A DNA stretch of 64,000 nucleotides from Blattabacterium cuenoti (GTDB taxonomy: Bacteria; Bacteroidota; Bacteroidia; Flavobacteriales; Blattabacteriaceae). Shown piece after piece: positions 17,509-29,277 of the stretch; positions within the stretch are counted from its first letter, which is position 1, and the number at the start of each line of letters is the position of its first letter. The notes beneath the pieces were generated by a model that saw nothing but the letters and a program-made list of their open reading frames with translations, was not told the origin of the DNA and did no database searches. The stretch spans positions 62,001-126,000 of the forward strand of contig NZ_CP059181.1 of assembly GCF_014251235.1 (NCBI RefSeq), read 5' to 3'. Both the position numbers and the translations under genes were made by a program.

Positions 17509-19257
17509 TTAATTAATAAGAATATATTCTTTAGGATATTTATAATAATGTTTTTTATTTTTTTTCAGTAATCCTATTGCTATATTCAATATTCCAATTC
17601 TACCTAACAACATTAAAGTAATCAATACTAACTTACTTCCATACGATAAGTTAGAAGTAATACCTAAGGATAAACCTACTGTAGAAAATGCTGAAAAAAC
17701 TTCAAAAGAAATAGATAGAATATCTTTTTTTGGATCAAAAAAAATAATAAAAAGAATACTTATGTATATAACAATTAAGGATAATATTACAATAGAAAAA
17801 GAGAGTTTAATTGACTTAGAGGAGATTTCTTTTCTTTGTATTTCTAACTTATCTTTTCCCATAGATAAAGAAATAATATTCATTAAAGCTAATGCAAAAG
17901 TAGTAGTTTTTATTCCTCCACCTGTGGAAGCAGGAGAAGCTCCTATCCACATTAAAAAAATAGTAAATAATATAGTAATAGGAGTCCATTTTTTAATATT
18001 TAAGATTTGAAAACCAGCAGTTCTAGATGTAGCAGAAGAAAAAAAAGAAGAAATCCACTTTCCAGTAATAGAAGTATGTTCTTCAAGAGAAGAATTATAT
18101 TCACTAATATAATAAAAAATAGTTCCAAAAAAAAGTAAAAAAAATGTTGTTAATACCACTATTTTTGTATTTAAAGTTACAATATGAGCAGGATATCTTA
18201 TATATTCATCTTTAAAAACTTTATAAAAGTATTTTTTTAATGTTAACCATATGTATGTAAAAAAATTAAATAGAATATTAAACCCTATTCCTCCTAGAAT
18301 TAATAAAAAAGAAATGATAATCTGTAATAAATAATTGAATCTAATGGATTCAGAATACAACCCTTGGCTAAGGGTAGAAAAGCCACTATTGCAAAAAGAA
18401 GATATAGAATGAAAAATAGAAAAAAATAAAGGATCATCAGTAAAATTATTATTTCGAATGGAAAAAAAAATAAATAAAGAACCAATAATTTCTATGGTTA
18501 GAGTAACCAGTACTACCTTTACAGCTAAATAGACAACATTATTAGTTTTCTTTGAATTCAAAAAATTACTTATATATATTCCCTCTCTAAAAGAAAATCC
18601 ATCTCTAAAAAAATAACTTAAAAAGGAAGTTATAGTTAAAATACCTAAACCTCCAAGTTCTATTAAAGTTAATAGAATAATTTTTCCTAAATAGGTAAAA
18701 TCTTTAGCTGTATCTAATACAACTAAACCAGTTACGCATACAGCGCTAGTAGAAGTAAATAAAGCATCTATAAATGATATTTTTTTTACTGTAGAAGCTG
18801 GAAGCATAAGCAGAATAGAACCTAAAAAAGATAGAAAAATGAAACTAGTAATAAAAATAAAAGCAGGATTATGTATTTTCACGTAAATTATACGACGCAT
18901 AAAATATGTAATGCGAATTAAAATATATAAAATCAAACTGACTAAAAGAGTGATTTGTGCATTTGTAATTTCCTCATTTTTAGAAAAGAAAATTTGTATA
19001 ATAGATAAAAATAAAGATATAACTAAAATAAAAAATGATAAAAATATCATAGATCGATATCCTTTTTCACTATTTATAGTTTTATCGAATAAAATGAAAA
19101 AATGAAAAATACTAAGTAAAAAGACAATTCCAATAAGTATTCCTATATTTAACAGAGGATATATTTCTTTTCTCCATCCTAAAGAAATAATAAGATATAG
19201 AAATGTAATTGGAGTTATAAATGGTAATAAATCTCGCAATTTAATGCAAAACATCAC
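17509..19257 (-). CDS. trkH: K+ transporter membrane subunit, TrkH/KtrB family
   Basis: Integral membrane potassium-translocating subunit, 582 residues. The four pore-loop glycines of the family are visible in order: SAVCVTGLVVLD, SSFCNSGFSTLSQ, SATSRTAGFQILN and FSTVGLSLGIT. An extra N-terminal stretch of five or six helices (residues 1-150) precedes the pore domain, as in Bacteroidetes homologues. It is paired with trkA downstream. The first two codons are both ATG (MMFC), so the exact start is uncertain by one codon. For a tiny genome this may be one of few ion uptake systems kept. Confidence 0.88.
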   Translation of the reverse strand: MMFCIKLRDLLPFITPITFLYLIISLGWRKEIYPLLNIGILIGIVFLLSIFHFFILFDKTINSEKGYRSMIFLSFFILVISLFLSIIQIFFSKNEEITNAQITLLVSLILYILIRITYFMRRIIYVKIHNPAFIFITSFIFLSFLGSILLMLPASTVKKISFIDALFTSTSAVCVTGLVVLDTAKDFTYLGKIILLTLIELGGLGILTITSFLSYFFRDGFSFREGIYISNFLNSKKTNNVVYLAVKVVLVTLTIEIIGSLFIFFSIRNNNFTDDPLFFSIFHSISSFCNSGFSTLSQGLYSESIRFNYLLQIIISFLLILGGIGFNILFNFFTYIWLTLKKYFYKVFKDEYIRYPAHIVTLNTKIVVLTTFFLLFFGTIFYYISEYNSSLEEHTSITGKWISSFFSSATSRTAGFQILNIKKWTPITILFTIFLMWIGASPASTGGGIKTTTFALALMNIISLSMGKDKLEIQRKEISSKSIKLSFSIVILSLIVIYISILFIIFFDPKKDILSISFEVFSAFSTVGLSLGITSNLSYGSKLVLITLMLLGRIGILNIAIGLLKKNKKHYYKYPKEYILIN

Positions 19258-19348
19258 TTATTTTTAAGTTTTTATTATGAATAAATTATAATCACTTTTA
19301 TCATTCTTATGATTTTATAATTTTTTAACTAAATATATAACTATCTAA

Positions 19349-20008
19349 CTAGTAATAAAATGGTGTAACTTTTTCAATCTTACTAAATTTTTTATTGCAA
19401 TATCTTTTATAAGATAAAAGAGACATATCCATCGATGATGGATAAACATGAGGAATAAAACGAAGATTATCCATAACAAATAATTTTTCATTTTTTTTAT
19501 TTGTGATAAAAGAATCTATATCTCCGAATATATAATGTAATTTTTTTCCTTTAACTATAGATTTTAAAAAATCTTTATTAAATTTTTTTATAAAAATAGG
19601 ACTTAATCTTTTTTTTAAATGACTATATAAAGAAGTATAAAATAAATCGGATTTAGCATGTATCATAGGAATTAGTAAACCCTCTTTTAGATTAACTTGT
19701 TGACATAAAATAGTTAAGGAATCTAAGGATAATAATGGGATACCTAAAGAACAACACAAACCCTTTGCAGCTGACATACCTATTCTTAAAGAAGTATATG
19801 ATCCCGGTCCTTGATTAATACAAATTGATTTTAAGTTTTTTATATCAATTTTAGCTATCTTTATAGCATATTGTATAAAAGTATGTAATTTTTCTGAATG
19901 CAAATATTTATCAGAATGTTCTTCTATGGAGATTAAACTTATTCCACTTTTTGCTATGCTTATTGAACAGTTCTTAGTAGAAGTGTCCAGATTTAGGATA
20001 AAAGTCAT
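19349..20008 (-). CDS. tsaB: tRNA threonylcarbamoyladenosine biosynthesis protein TsaB
   Basis: Partner of TsaD in t6A37 modification of ANN-decoding tRNAs, 219 residues. The actin-like fold start ILNLDTSTKNCSISIA and the diagnostic GPGSYTSLRIGMSAAKGLC segment (about residues 68-86) are intact. The C-terminal half is degenerate, as is usual for TsaB. It has its own position between trkH (same strand, 91 bp away) and nadE (divergent, 62 bp). TsaD, TsaC and TsaE are not in the window. Confidence 0.88.
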   Translation of the reverse strand: MTFILNLDTSTKNCSISIAKSGISLISIEEHSDKYLHSEKLHTFIQYAIKIAKIDIKNLKSICINQGPGSYTSLRIGMSAAKGLCCSLGIPLLSLDSLTILCQQVNLKEGLLIPMIHAKSDLFYTSLYSHLKKRLSPIFIKKFNKDFLKSIVKGKKLHYIFGDIDSFITNKKNEKLFVMDNLRFIPHVYPSSMDMSLLSYKRYCNKKFSKIEKVTPFYY

Positions 20009-20070
20009 TTTCTATTGATTAATAAAAATTAAGTTGAACAATAGTAAAGTACTCTATTTTTTATATACAA

Positions 20071-20865
20071 ATGATAAATAATTCAAAAAAAGTAATTGAA
20101 TATATAGTACAGTGGTTAAAAACATATATAGAAAAAACTGAATCAAATGGTTTCGTTATTGGAATATCCGGTGGAATAGATTCATCTTTAACTTCTGTTT
20201 TACTAGCAATGACAGAATATCCTGTTCTAGCTTTAGAATTGCCTATCCTGGATAATAGGAAAAATTTACTTTCTAAAAAACATATAGATTTCTTAACATC
20301 TAGTTTTTTAAATGTAAATTCTTTGAAAAAAGACTTATCTTCTTTCTATACTTCTTTTCTACAAATAATAAAACAAAAAAATAATCAATCTTTAGCTTTA
20401 GCAAATTTGAAATCTCGTATCCGTATGATGACTTTATATTATTACGCAAATGAAGAGAATTATTTAGTTGTAGGAACTGGGAACAAAATAGAGGATTTTG
20501 GAGTTGGATTTTTTACAAAATATGGAGATGGAGGAGTTGATATTCAACCAATAGCAGATTTAAATAAATCTGATGTAAGAATCATTTCAAAAGAATTAAA
20601 AATTATAGAAGAGATACAAAAAGCGAAACCAACAGATGGATTATGGGAAGACAATAGATTAGATGAAGATCAATTAAAAGCTACTTATGATGAATTAGAA
20701 TGGGCTATGAAAATTACGGAAGAAAAAAAAATTCCATTTGAAAAATTTAAAGGAAGAAAACATGATATTATGAAAATATATCAGTTTTTAAATAAAAAGA
20801 ATAACCACAAAATGGTTCCTATTCCTATCTGTAAAATTCCCAACTATTTGAAAAAAGAATCATAG
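20071..20865 (+). CDS. nadE: NH3-dependent NAD+ synthetase
   Basis: Makes NAD+ from deamido-NAD+, ATP and ammonia, 264 residues. The PP-loop GISGGIDSSLTSVLLA is at residues 28-43, and the family segments VVGTGNKIEDFGVGFFTKYG, GVDIQPIADLNKSDV and KPTDGLWEDNRLDEDQL follow in order. There is no N-terminal glutaminase domain, so it depends on free ammonia, which fits a symbiont thought to recycle host nitrogen waste. It lies upstream of folE on the same strand with a 99-bp gap that holds a promoter-like box. Confidence 0.92.
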   Translation: MINNSKKVIEYIVQWLKTYIEKTESNGFVIGISGGIDSSLTSVLLAMTEYPVLALELPILDNRKNLLSKKHIDFLTSSFLNVNSLKKDLSSFYTSFLQIIKQKNNQSLALANLKSRIRMMTLYYYANEENYLVVGTGNKIEDFGVGFFTKYGDGGVDIQPIADLNKSDVRIISKELKIIEEIQKAKPTDGLWEDNRLDEDQLKATYDELEWAMKITEEKKIPFEKFKGRKHDIMKIYQFLNKKNNHKMVPIPICKIPNYLKKES

Positions 20866-20924
20866 ATACAAATTTTTTAAAATCCGTAAAAAAATAGATA
20901 GTTACTAATAAAAAAACCTTTTTG

Positions 20925-20932
20925 TACCTTTG
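20925..20932 (+). promoter_or_regulatory. Bacteroidetes-type -7 box upstream of folE
   Basis: TACCTTTG is an exact TAnnTTTG match, 32 bp before the folE ATG. A weak -33-like GTTAC sits about 20 bp upstream at 20901-20905. The position and consensus fit a real sigma-70-family promoter of Bacteroidetes. Confidence 0.5.
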
Positions 20933-20964
20933 TTTATCGTAGTTTAAATTTTTGATATTAAAAA

Positions 20965-21636
20965 ATGGGAGAAGAACACCAACAGAAAAAAATAGTTAAT
21001 AAAATTAACTCTCCTATTTTAGATAATCATGAAAATTTACTACGTAACGATGCTTTCCTGATGAGTGATGAAAAAAAGATTAATAAAATAGAGAAATATT
21101 TTTATCATATAATGGAAATATTAGGTTTAAATATGACTGATGACAGTTTACGTAATACACCTAAGCGTGTAGCCAAAATGTTTGTAAAAGAAATATTTAG
21201 TGGATTAAATCCTAAAAATTACCCTAATTTATCAACTTTTGAAAATAAATATCAATATAAACACATGTTAATAGAAAAAAATATAGCCGTTTATTCTATT
21301 TGCGAACATCATTTTCTTCCTATTGTAGGAAAAGCACATGTTGGATATATTTCTAACGGAAAAGTAATAGGTCTTTCTAAAATTAATAGAATTGTAAATT
21401 TTTATGCAAGAAGACCTCAAGTTCAAGAACGTTTAACTATACAAATTGTTCAATCTTTGCAAAAGATTATGAAAACAAAAGATGTAGCTTGTGTGATAGA
21501 TGCAAAACATTTATGTGTAAATTCTCGTGGAATTAAAGATGTAAATACTAGTACAATTACGACCGAGTTAATAGGTCGTTTTCAAAAAAATTTAGAAGTA
21601 AGAAGAGAATTTTTCCATTCTATTGGAATATCCTAA
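20965..21636 (+). CDS. folE: GTP cyclohydrolase I
   Basis: First step of folate synthesis: GTP to dihydroneopterin triphosphate. It has 223 residues, the usual length. Zinc and active-site motifs are visible: SICEHHFLPIVGKAHVGYI (Cys and His ligands, about residues 111-129), RPQVQERLT, and the second Cys ligand in DAKHLCVNSRGIKD. The N-terminal 40 residues are a poorly conserved extension. It is 16 bp upstream of cysS in the same direction. Confidence 0.93.
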   Translation: MGEEHQQKKIVNKINSPILDNHENLLRNDAFLMSDEKKINKIEKYFYHIMEILGLNMTDDSLRNTPKRVAKMFVKEIFSGLNPKNYPNLSTFENKYQYKHMLIEKNIAVYSICEHHFLPIVGKAHVGYISNGKVIGLSKINRIVNFYARRPQVQERLTIQIVQSLQKIMKTKDVACVIDAKHLCVNSRGIKDVNTSTITTELIGRFQKNLEVRREFFHSIGIS

Positions 21637-21651
21637 AACATTTTCTTTTCA

Positions 21652-23139
21652 ATGAAAATAAATATAAATAATTATAAGAATTTTATAAAAAAAAAAGTAA
21701 AAATATATAATTCTTTAACTGGAAAAAAAGAATTATTTAAACCTAATCATAAGGATTGTATAGGTATATATGTTTGTGGTCCTACAGTTTACAATCATTT
21801 ACATTTAGGAAACTGTCGAACTTTTATTTCTTTTGACTTAGTTTTTCGTTATTTTAAACATTTGGGGTACAAAGTCCGTTATATTAGAAATATAACAGAT
21901 ATAGGCCATTTAGAAGAAAATGAGGATAAAATATCTAAAAGATCTCGAATAGAAGGATTGGAACCAATGGAAATCGCTCAAAAATATACCATTTCTTGTC
22001 ATGAAATCTTAAAAAAATTTAATACTTTACCTCCAAGTATTGAACCAACAGCTTCCGGTCATATCGTAGAACAAATTGATATGATTCAAGAATTAATTAA
22101 AAGAAATTCAGCTTATGAGAAAAATGGATCCGTTTATTTTGATATAAAAAAATATAGTCAATCATCTTTTTATGGAAAAATAAGTCATAATAAAATAGAT
22201 TATTTATTGAATAATAAATTCAAATTTATAGATGAAAAACGTCATTTTCAAGATTTTTCACTTTGGAAAAAATCTAATAAAAATCATATTATGAACTGGA
22301 ATTCTCCTTGGGGAAAAGGGTTTCCTGGTTGGCATATAGAATGTTCTGCTATGAGTATGAAATACTTAGGTCCTAATTTTGATATCCATGGTGGAGGTGT
22401 TGATTTGAAATTTCCACATCATGAATGTGAATTAGCCCAATCTTTTAGTCTTTATAAAAAAGATTTAGCTAATTATTGGATGCACATAAATATGTTAACA
22501 TTCAATCATAAAAAAATGAGTAAATCTACAGGAAATTACCTATCCATGAAAGAATTAGTATGTCATACTAATAAATATGATAAAGAAATATATCATCCTG
22601 TAATTATAAAATTTTTTATTTTTAAATCTCATTATCGAAGTATTTTAAATTTTTCTGAAAAAGGACTTATAGACGCTAAAAAAGGATATAACCGCTTGAT
22701 GAATACAATGAAAATATTAGAAAAATTCTCTATAGTTGAGATTCAAGATGATAAAGAAAACAATTTATTTGATATTTATCAATGGATTAAAAATTGTTAT
22801 AATGCTATAAATGATGATTTTAATACTCCTTTATTAATCTCTTATTTATTCAAAGCAGTTTATTTCGTTAATAATGTAAATGATAATAGAAAAAATTCTA
22901 ATTTTTTTCTTTTAAAAAAGTATATGAATTTCTTTATTTTTGATATACTTGGTCTTAAATATATAGAAGAAAAATCTGTGGAAAATTTTTCTTTAAAATT
23001 AAATATGCTTACTAAAATTTTGCTAGAAATTCGTATAAAAGCACGAAAAGAAAGAAATTGGATTCTTTCAGATAAAATTCGAAACGAATTATCCAGGATA
23101 GGTATTTCCGTGCATGATGAAAAATCTACATTATTGTAA
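21652..23139 (+). CDS. cysS: Cysteinyl-tRNA synthetase
   Basis: Class I aminoacyl-tRNA synthetase for cysteine, 495 residues. The HIGH-like motif is HLHLGN within [15 protein letters not shown], and the second signature is KMSKSTGNY. Zinc ligands are Cys in YVCGP, Cys in HIECSAMSM, and His/Glu in [11 protein letters not shown]. The C-terminal anticodon-binding part ends with [15 protein letters not shown], as in the family. The last 9 bp overlap the 3' end of the convergent PLP enzyme gene. Confidence 0.95.
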   Translation: MKININNYKNFIKKKVKIYNSLTGKKELFKPNHKDCIGIYVCGPTVYNHLHLGNCRTFISFDLVFRYFKHLGYKVRYIRNITDIGHLEENEDKISKRSRIEGLEPMEIAQKYTISCHEILKKFNTLPPSIEPTASGHIVEQIDMIQELIKRNSAYEKNGSVYFDIKKYSQSSFYGKISHNKIDYLLNNKFKFIDEKRHFQDFSLWKKSNKNHIMNWNSPWGKGFPGWHIECSAMSMKYLGPNFDIHGGGVDLKFPHHECELAQSFSLYKKDLANYWMHINMLTFNHKKMSKSTGNYLSMKELVCHTNKYDKEIYHPVIIKFFIFKSHYRSILNFSEKGLIDAKKGYNRLMNTMKILEKFSIVEIQDDKENNLFDIYQWIKNCYNAINDDFNTPLLISYLFKAVYFVNNVNDNRKNSNFFLLKKYMNFFIFDILGLKYIEEKSVENFSLKLNMLTKILLEIRIKARKERNWILSDKIRNELSRIGISVHDEKSTLL

Positions 23140-24276
23140 TACATTGTTTATATCTTCTAATAAATCTTCTGAATTTTCTATTCCGAAAGATAGACGAATA
23201 AGTGAATCTTGAATTCCTGTTTTTCTCCTCACTTCTAAAGGTGTAGACTTATGAGTCATAGTAGCCGGATGACAAATTAAACTTTTTGTTCCTCCTAGAC
23301 TTTCTGCTAACTTAAAATATTTAGTAGATGTTACTACTTTTTTTGCATTTTCTATCGTGTCATTTTTCAAACTGAAAGAAACTATTCCTCCAAAAGAGAG
23401 TTGTTGTTTTGCTGCTATTGTATGATTTTTATGTTGATATAAACCAGGATAATAAATTTTATCAATCAAATGACTTTTTTCTTTTAATAAAAATAAGGCA
23501 ATCTTAAAAGCATTATCGGATTGTTTTTTTATACGTAAATACAAAGTTTGACAACCTCTAATAGTTAGCCAAGAATCGAAGGGGGATAAAATACCTCCAG
23601 TAGAATTTTGTATATATTTCAATTTTTCATAAAAATCTGGATTTTTAACTGTAATTAATCCAGCCAAAACATCTGAATGTCCCGCTATATATTTTGTAGC
23701 ACTATGAATTACCATATCAGCACCTAAAATAATAGGATTTTGAAGAGCAGGTGTAGCAAAAGTATTATCCACTACTATCATGATATTTGGATAAACCTTT
23801 TTGGAAGATTCACTGATATGCTTTATATCAGATATCTTCAAAGTAGGATTCGTAGGACTTTCCAACCAAATCATTTTTGTTTTAGGTGAAAGAATAGAAA
23901 TTATGTTTTCTGAATGAGTTGTATCCACAAACTTTGTATGAATTCCTAATTTTTTATACAAATTCAATAAACGATAAGTCCCTCCGTAAATATCATCTAC
24001 AGCAACTATTTCATCTCCATTCTCTAGTAATTTTAAAACAGCATCTACAGATGCTAATCCAGAAGAAAAAGCTAGGCTTTTATAACCTTTTTCTAAGTCT
24101 GTAATAATCTTTTCTAAGATTTTCCTTGTAGGATTATTCGTTCTTGTATAATCATACCCTTTATGAACACCAGGGGCTTCTTGTACATAAGTGGAAGTTT
24201 GGTAGATAGGAGTAGTTATAGCTCCTGTAAGTGGATCCGATAAAATGTTTTGAATTAATCTTGTTTCTTCCTTCAT
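23131..24276 (-). CDS. PLP-dependent trans-sulfuration enzyme (cystathionine synthase/lyase family)
   Basis: Cys/Met metabolism PLP enzyme of 381 residues. Typical motifs appear in order: YDYTRTNNPTR (substrate and phosphate binding from the neighbouring subunit), FSSGLASVDAVLKLLENGDE, WLESPTNPTLK, VDNTFATPALQNP, and the PLP lysine in HSATKYIAGHSD. The C-terminal segment ESLGGTKSLICHPATMTH is intact. Sequence alone does not separate cystathionine gamma-lyase (metabolic supply of cysteine) from gamma-synthase (metB). It is convergent with cysS, which uses cysteine, and divergent from the ATP synthase operon. Confidence 0.88.
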   Translation of the reverse strand: MKEETRLIQNILSDPLTGAITTPIYQTSTYVQEAPGVHKGYDYTRTNNPTRKILEKIITDLEKGYKSLAFSSGLASVDAVLKLLENGDEIVAVDDIYGGTYRLLNLYKKLGIHTKFVDTTHSENIISILSPKTKMIWLESPTNPTLKISDIKHISESSKKVYPNIMIVVDNTFATPALQNPIILGADMVIHSATKYIAGHSDVLAGLITVKNPDFYEKLKYIQNSTGGILSPFDSWLTIRGCQTLYLRIKKQSDNAFKIALFLLKEKSHLIDKIYYPGLYQHKNHTIAAKQQLSFGGIVSFSLKNDTIENAKKVVTSTKYFKLAESLGGTKSLICHPATMTHKSTPLEVRRKTGIQDSLIRLSFGIENSEDLLEDINNVLQ

Positions 24277-24311
24277 TGTAATTAAATCTTTTAGAAGATT
24301 TCTTAATTAAT

Positions 24312-24319
24312 GCAAATTT
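24312..24319 (-). promoter_or_regulatory. Possible -7 box for the trans-sulfuration gene
   Basis: On the minus strand these bases read TAAATTTG, an exact TAnnTTTG, 35 bp before the start codon at 24276. It faces away from a second TAAATTTG at 24350-24357. No convincing -33 element is visible, and the background is AT-rich. Confidence 0.35.
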
Positions 24320-24349
24320 ACTATTTCAATTCATTTTAAAAAAAAAATC

Positions 24350-24357
24350 TAAATTTG
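24350..24357 (+). promoter_or_regulatory. Possible -7 box for the ATP synthase operon
   Basis: TAAATTTG matches TAnnTTTG and lies 23 bp before the atpB GTG start. Together with the minus-strand copy at 24312-24319 it forms a back-to-back promoter arrangement in the 104-bp divergent spacer. Confidence 0.35.
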
Positions 24358-24380
24358 TTCTTTACGTTTCACTAATTATT

Positions 24381-25674
<1,294 letters not shown>

Positions 25675-25682
25675 CAAACTAA

Positions 25683-26177
25683 ATGGATTTAGTTACACCT
25701 TCTATTGGTTTAATTGTATGGCAAACGGTAATATTTGTATTGCTAATTTTATTTCTTTCTAAAATTGCTTGGAGGCCTATTATAAAATTTATAGATCAAA
25801 GAGAGGATAAAATTAAAGTTTCTATAGAAACAGCTGATAGAATTCAAAAAGAATTAGAGATGGTGGAATATAAAAAAGATACAATTTTGAAAGAAACTCG
25901 AAGAAGAAGAGATCTTCTTTTAAAAGAAGCTATAGAAATTCAAAAAAAAATCAAATATGAATCTATAGAAAAAGGGCTTAATGAAAGGAAAAGAATGATA
26001 GAAGAAACTAAAAAAAATATAAAAGAAGAAAAAAGGATTGCAATTTTAAAATTGAAAAATCAAGTAGGTAATATTTCTATTAAAATTGCTGAAAATATTT
26101 TAAAACAAAAATTTTCTTCAAATCAAACAAGAGATAAACAAGAAAAATATATTAAAGAATTAATAAATAAAATATAA
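25683..26177 (+). CDS. atpF: F0F1 ATP synthase subunit b
   Basis: Peripheral stalk subunit of 164 residues: one N-terminal membrane helix (residues 8-26, IVWQTVIFVLLILFLSKIA) then a long charged helical coiled coil. The pattern WRPIIKFIDQREDKI just after the helix is typical of bacterial subunit b. It links F0 to the F1 head through the delta subunit encoded next, 14 bp downstream. Confidence 0.93.
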   Translation: MDLVTPSIGLIVWQTVIFVLLILFLSKIAWRPIIKFIDQREDKIKVSIETADRIQKELEMVEYKKDTILKETRRRRDLLLKEAIEIQKKIKYESIEKGLNERKRMIEETKKNIKEEKRIAILKLKNQVGNISIKIAENILKQKFSSNQTRDKQEKYIKELINKI

Positions 26178-26191
26178 TAAAGTTTATTAAC

Positions 26192-26728
26192 ATGTTTTCA
26201 GAAAGAAAAATAATTAGACGTTATGCTAACGTTTTTTTTGAATATTCTAATAAAAACAGTTCTATTTATCGTAAAATTAAAAATATATTGCTTTTATTAT
26301 CCGAAAATTTTGAATTAAGTCAAGTTCTTTATACTCAATTATTAAGTCCTAGTAAAAAAATAAATATTTTGAAAAAATCTCTTTTTGATCCTTTTATTTT
26401 TCATTTTATAAAAATTTTAATTCTACGAAAACGAGAATCTTTTACGAAAGAAATTTTTTTAGAGTATAAAAGAATATATAAAGAAAAAAAAGGATTTTTG
26501 AAATGTATTTTAACTACATCTTGTTTTTTAGATAAAAGAATTCAAGAAAATATTGTTAAAAAAATTTTTTCTTCTGAAATTGAATTCAGAAACAAAAAAT
26601 ATCACATTCTTAACAAAAAAGATCCATCTATTATTGGAGGTTTTATTCTTCATGTAGGATATAAAGAATGGGATTTTAGTATAAAAGGAAAATTTTTTAA
26701 CCTTAAAAAAATATTTAACAATTATTAA
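26192..26728 (+). CDS. atpH: F0F1 ATP synthase subunit delta
   Basis: F1 stalk subunit of 178 residues, at the expected place between atpF and atpA. The start [16 protein letters not shown] matches the family pattern (a basic residue followed by YA-x-ALFE), and the C-terminal [23 protein letters not shown]... region has the usual IGGF segment. It is divergent in between, with many Lys and Ile replacements caused by AT pressure, so the call rests on ends, length and context. Confidence 0.9.
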   Translation: MFSERKIIRRYANVFFEYSNKNSSIYRKIKNILLLLSENFELSQVLYTQLLSPSKKINILKKSLFDPFIFHFIKILILRKRESFTKEIFLEYKRIYKEKKGFLKCILTTSCFLDKRIQENIVKKIFSSEIEFRNKKYHILNKKDPSIIGGFILHVGYKEWDFSIKGKFFNLKKIFNNY

Positions 26729-26745
26729 ATCAAGTTTTTATTCTC

Positions 26746-28329
26746 ATGTCAGATTTAAAATATTCTGAAATATCATCAATTATTAAAAAACAATTATCTG
26801 ATTTTAAATATGAATCTAAATTATGTGAATACGGAATCGTTGTTCAAATAGGAGATGGAGTAGTTCGATCTGTTGGTTTAAACTCTGTTTTTTCTGGAGA
26901 ATTAGTTGAATTCCATAATGGAAATAAGGGAGTAGTATTAAATTTAGAAGAAGACCATGTAAGTATTGTTTTACTTAGTTCATCAAAAGATATTAAAGAA
27001 GGTGATGTAGTAAAACGAACAAAAAAAATTCTTTCTATTCCAGTAGGAGAAGGAATGTTAGGACGTGTAGTCGATTTATTAGGAAATCCTATTGATGGAA
27101 AAGGACCTATAGAAGGAAAATTATTTGAAATGCCATTAGAAAGAAAAGCTCCAGGAGTTATATATAGAGAGCCAGTTAAAGAACCTCTTCAAACAGGTAT
27201 AAAGTTTATCGATTCTATGATTCCTATAGGAAGAGGACAAAGAGAATTGATTATTGGAGATAGACAAACGGGAAAAACCACTATAGCTATTGATACTATC
27301 CTTAATCAAAAAGAATTATATGGAACGGATAAAGCCGTTTATTGTGTTTATGTTGCAGTCAGTCAGAAGGGATCTACAGTAGCAAGAATAAGGAAATTAT
27401 TGGAGAAGTGTGGAGCTCTTCCTTATACTGTTATTGTTTATGCTAATGCATCAGATCCTGCTTCTGTACAAGTTTTTTCTCCATTTTCTGGTACTGCTAT
27501 AGGAGAATATTTTCGTGATACAGGTCGTTCTTCTTTAGTTGTTTATGATGATCTTTCAAAACAAGCAGTTTCTTATAGAGAAATATCTCTTTTATTACGA
27601 CGTCCTCCTGGTAGGGAAGCATATCCTGGTGATGTTTTTTATTTACATTCCAGATTATTAGAACGAGCATCTAAAATTATAAAAGATCAAAAAATAGCAG
27701 AAAAAATGAATGATGTCCCAGAATCAATAAAAGAAAAAATTAAAGGTGGAGGATCATTAACTGCACTTCCTATTATTGAAACACAATCTGGAGATGTATC
27801 TTCTTATATTCCAACAAATGTTATATCTATAACAGATGGACAGATTTTTTTAGAAAAAGATTTGTTCCATTCTGGGATACGTCCGGCTATCAATGATAGT
27901 ATTTCTGTATCTAGAGTAGGAGGTTCTGCTCAAATACAGTCTATGAGAAAAATATCTTCTTCTTTGAAGTTGAATCAAGCTCATTTTAGAGAATTAGAAT
28001 CTTTTTCAAAATTTGGTTCAGAATTGGATCCTGTTACTAGAAAAATTATAGAAAAAGGAAAAAGAAATATAGAAATATTGAAACAACCTCCTCATTATCC
28101 ATATAATATAGAAGATCAAATTGCTATTATTTATGCTGGATCTAGAAATTTTTTAAAAAAAATTCCTCTTGAAAAAGTATCTAAGTTTGAAGAAGAATAT
28201 CTTTTTTATTTAAATGAAAAACATAAAGATTTGTTAAAAGACTTAAGAAAAGGAATTCTTCATAAAGAATTATCTGATATTTTAGAAAAAGTAGCTAGAG
28301 AGTTAAGTGAAAAATATACTTCTTCCTAA
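26746..28329 (+). CDS. atpA: F0F1 ATP synthase subunit alpha
   Basis: Non-catalytic nucleotide-binding F1 subunit, 527 residues. The P-loop [16 protein letters not shown] is near residue 170. The arginine-finger region is in the segment [17 protein letters not shown] near residue 385. The N-terminal beta-barrel domain ([17 protein letters not shown]) and C-terminal helices are complete. It is better conserved than its neighbours and lies 2 bp before atpG. Confidence 0.96.
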   Translation: MSDLKYSEISSIIKKQLSDFKYESKLCEYGIVVQIGDGVVRSVGLNSVFSGELVEFHNGNKGVVLNLEEDHVSIVLLSSSKDIKEGDVVKRTKKILSIPVGEGMLGRVVDLLGNPIDGKGPIEGKLFEMPLERKAPGVIYREPVKEPLQTGIKFIDSMIPIGRGQRELIIGDRQTGKTTIAIDTILNQKELYGTDKAVYCVYVAVSQKGSTVARIRKLLEKCGALPYTVIVYANASDPASVQVFSPFSGTAIGEYFRDTGRSSLVVYDDLSKQAVSYREISLLLRRPPGREAYPGDVFYLHSRLLERASKIIKDQKIAEKMNDVPESIKEKIKGGGSLTALPIIETQSGDVSSYIPTNVISITDGQIFLEKDLFHSGIRPAINDSISVSRVGGSAQIQSMRKISSSLKLNQAHFRELESFSKFGSELDPVTRKIIEKGKRNIEILKQPPHYPYNIEDQIAIIYAGSRNFLKKIPLEKVSKFEEEYLFYLNEKHKDLLKDLRKGILHKELSDILEKVARELSEKYTSS

Positions 28330-28331
28330 TT

Positions 28332-29249
28332 ATGTCTAATCCAAAAGAGATAAAAAAAAGAATTTTATCCATAGAATCTGTTATAAAGACGACGGAAGCT
28401 ATGAAAATGATTTCTATTTTCAAATTACGAACTTCAAAAAAATTACTTTTACATAATCAAAAATATTTAGAATATATAAAACAATTGTTTGAAAACTTCT
28501 TGTTTTCTTGTTTAGAAAGGAAAAAAGATTTTCATAAAAAAAATTTATTTTTTTCTTCTTCTTTAAATAAAAGAAAGAAATTATTTATAATAATAACTTC
28601 TGATCGAGGATTATGTGGAAGTTTTAATTCATCCATATTTGAAAATATTCATAATATTGTAAAAAAAAATAGTTATATCAATAATGATTGTCTTTTTTTT
28701 CCAATTGGTAAAAAAGGATTTCACTTTTTATTGAAACAAAAATATCATATGTATATCTATGATCAAAAAAAAAAGAAATCAAGATTAAATAATTATTCTT
28801 ATAAGGAAATATATCTCTTTGTAAAAAGATTAATCAAAGATTTTTTATCGAAAAAAATAACATCAGTTTATATTGTATATAATCATTTAAAAAATTCATT
28901 ATTTCAAAAAACAAATATAGAAAAATTACTTCCTATTTATATTTCAAATAATATTCATCAAAAAAAAACTCTAAAAAATTTATACCAATTTTCCATATTG
29001 GAGCCAACTATAAAAGAAATTATAGAATATATTATTCCAAAATTTATTAGTGCAAGATTATTTAATAATTTATTAGAATCTCATACATCTGAACATACTT
29101 TACGAATGATTTCTATGCATAAAGCAACAGAAAATGCTTATGATCTTAAAAATCATCTTATGTTAAATTATAATAAAGAAAGACAAACTTCTATTACTAA
29201 TGAAATACTCGAAATTATTAGCGGACTAGAAGCTTTAAATCAAAATTAA
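28332..29249 (+). CDS. atpG: F0F1 ATP synthase subunit gamma
   Basis: Central rotor shaft of F1, 305 residues. The terminal helices are conserved: KEIKKRILSIESVIKTTEAMKMI at the start is split here as IKKRILSIESVIKT and TEAMKMISIFKL, and the C-terminus reads RMISMHKATENAYDL with TSITNEILEIISGLEAL. The middle domain has the SDRGLCGSFNS motif near residue 90. It is the last gene of this cluster; atpD and atpC, which complete F1, are not in the window. Confidence 0.94.
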   Translation: MSNPKEIKKRILSIESVIKTTEAMKMISIFKLRTSKKLLLHNQKYLEYIKQLFENFLFSCLERKKDFHKKNLFFSSSLNKRKKLFIIITSDRGLCGSFNSSIFENIHNIVKKNSYINNDCLFFPIGKKGFHFLLKQKYHMYIYDQKKKKSRLNNYSYKEIYLFVKRLIKDFLSKKITSVYIVYNHLKNSLFQKTNIEKLLPIYISNNIHQKKTLKNLYQFSILEPTIKEIIEYIIPKFISARLFNNLLESHTSEHTLRMISMHKATENAYDLKNHLMLNYNKERQTSITNEILEIISGLEALNQN

Positions 29250-29277
29250 ATAGTTTTTTTTATCTTAGAAAAAGATT

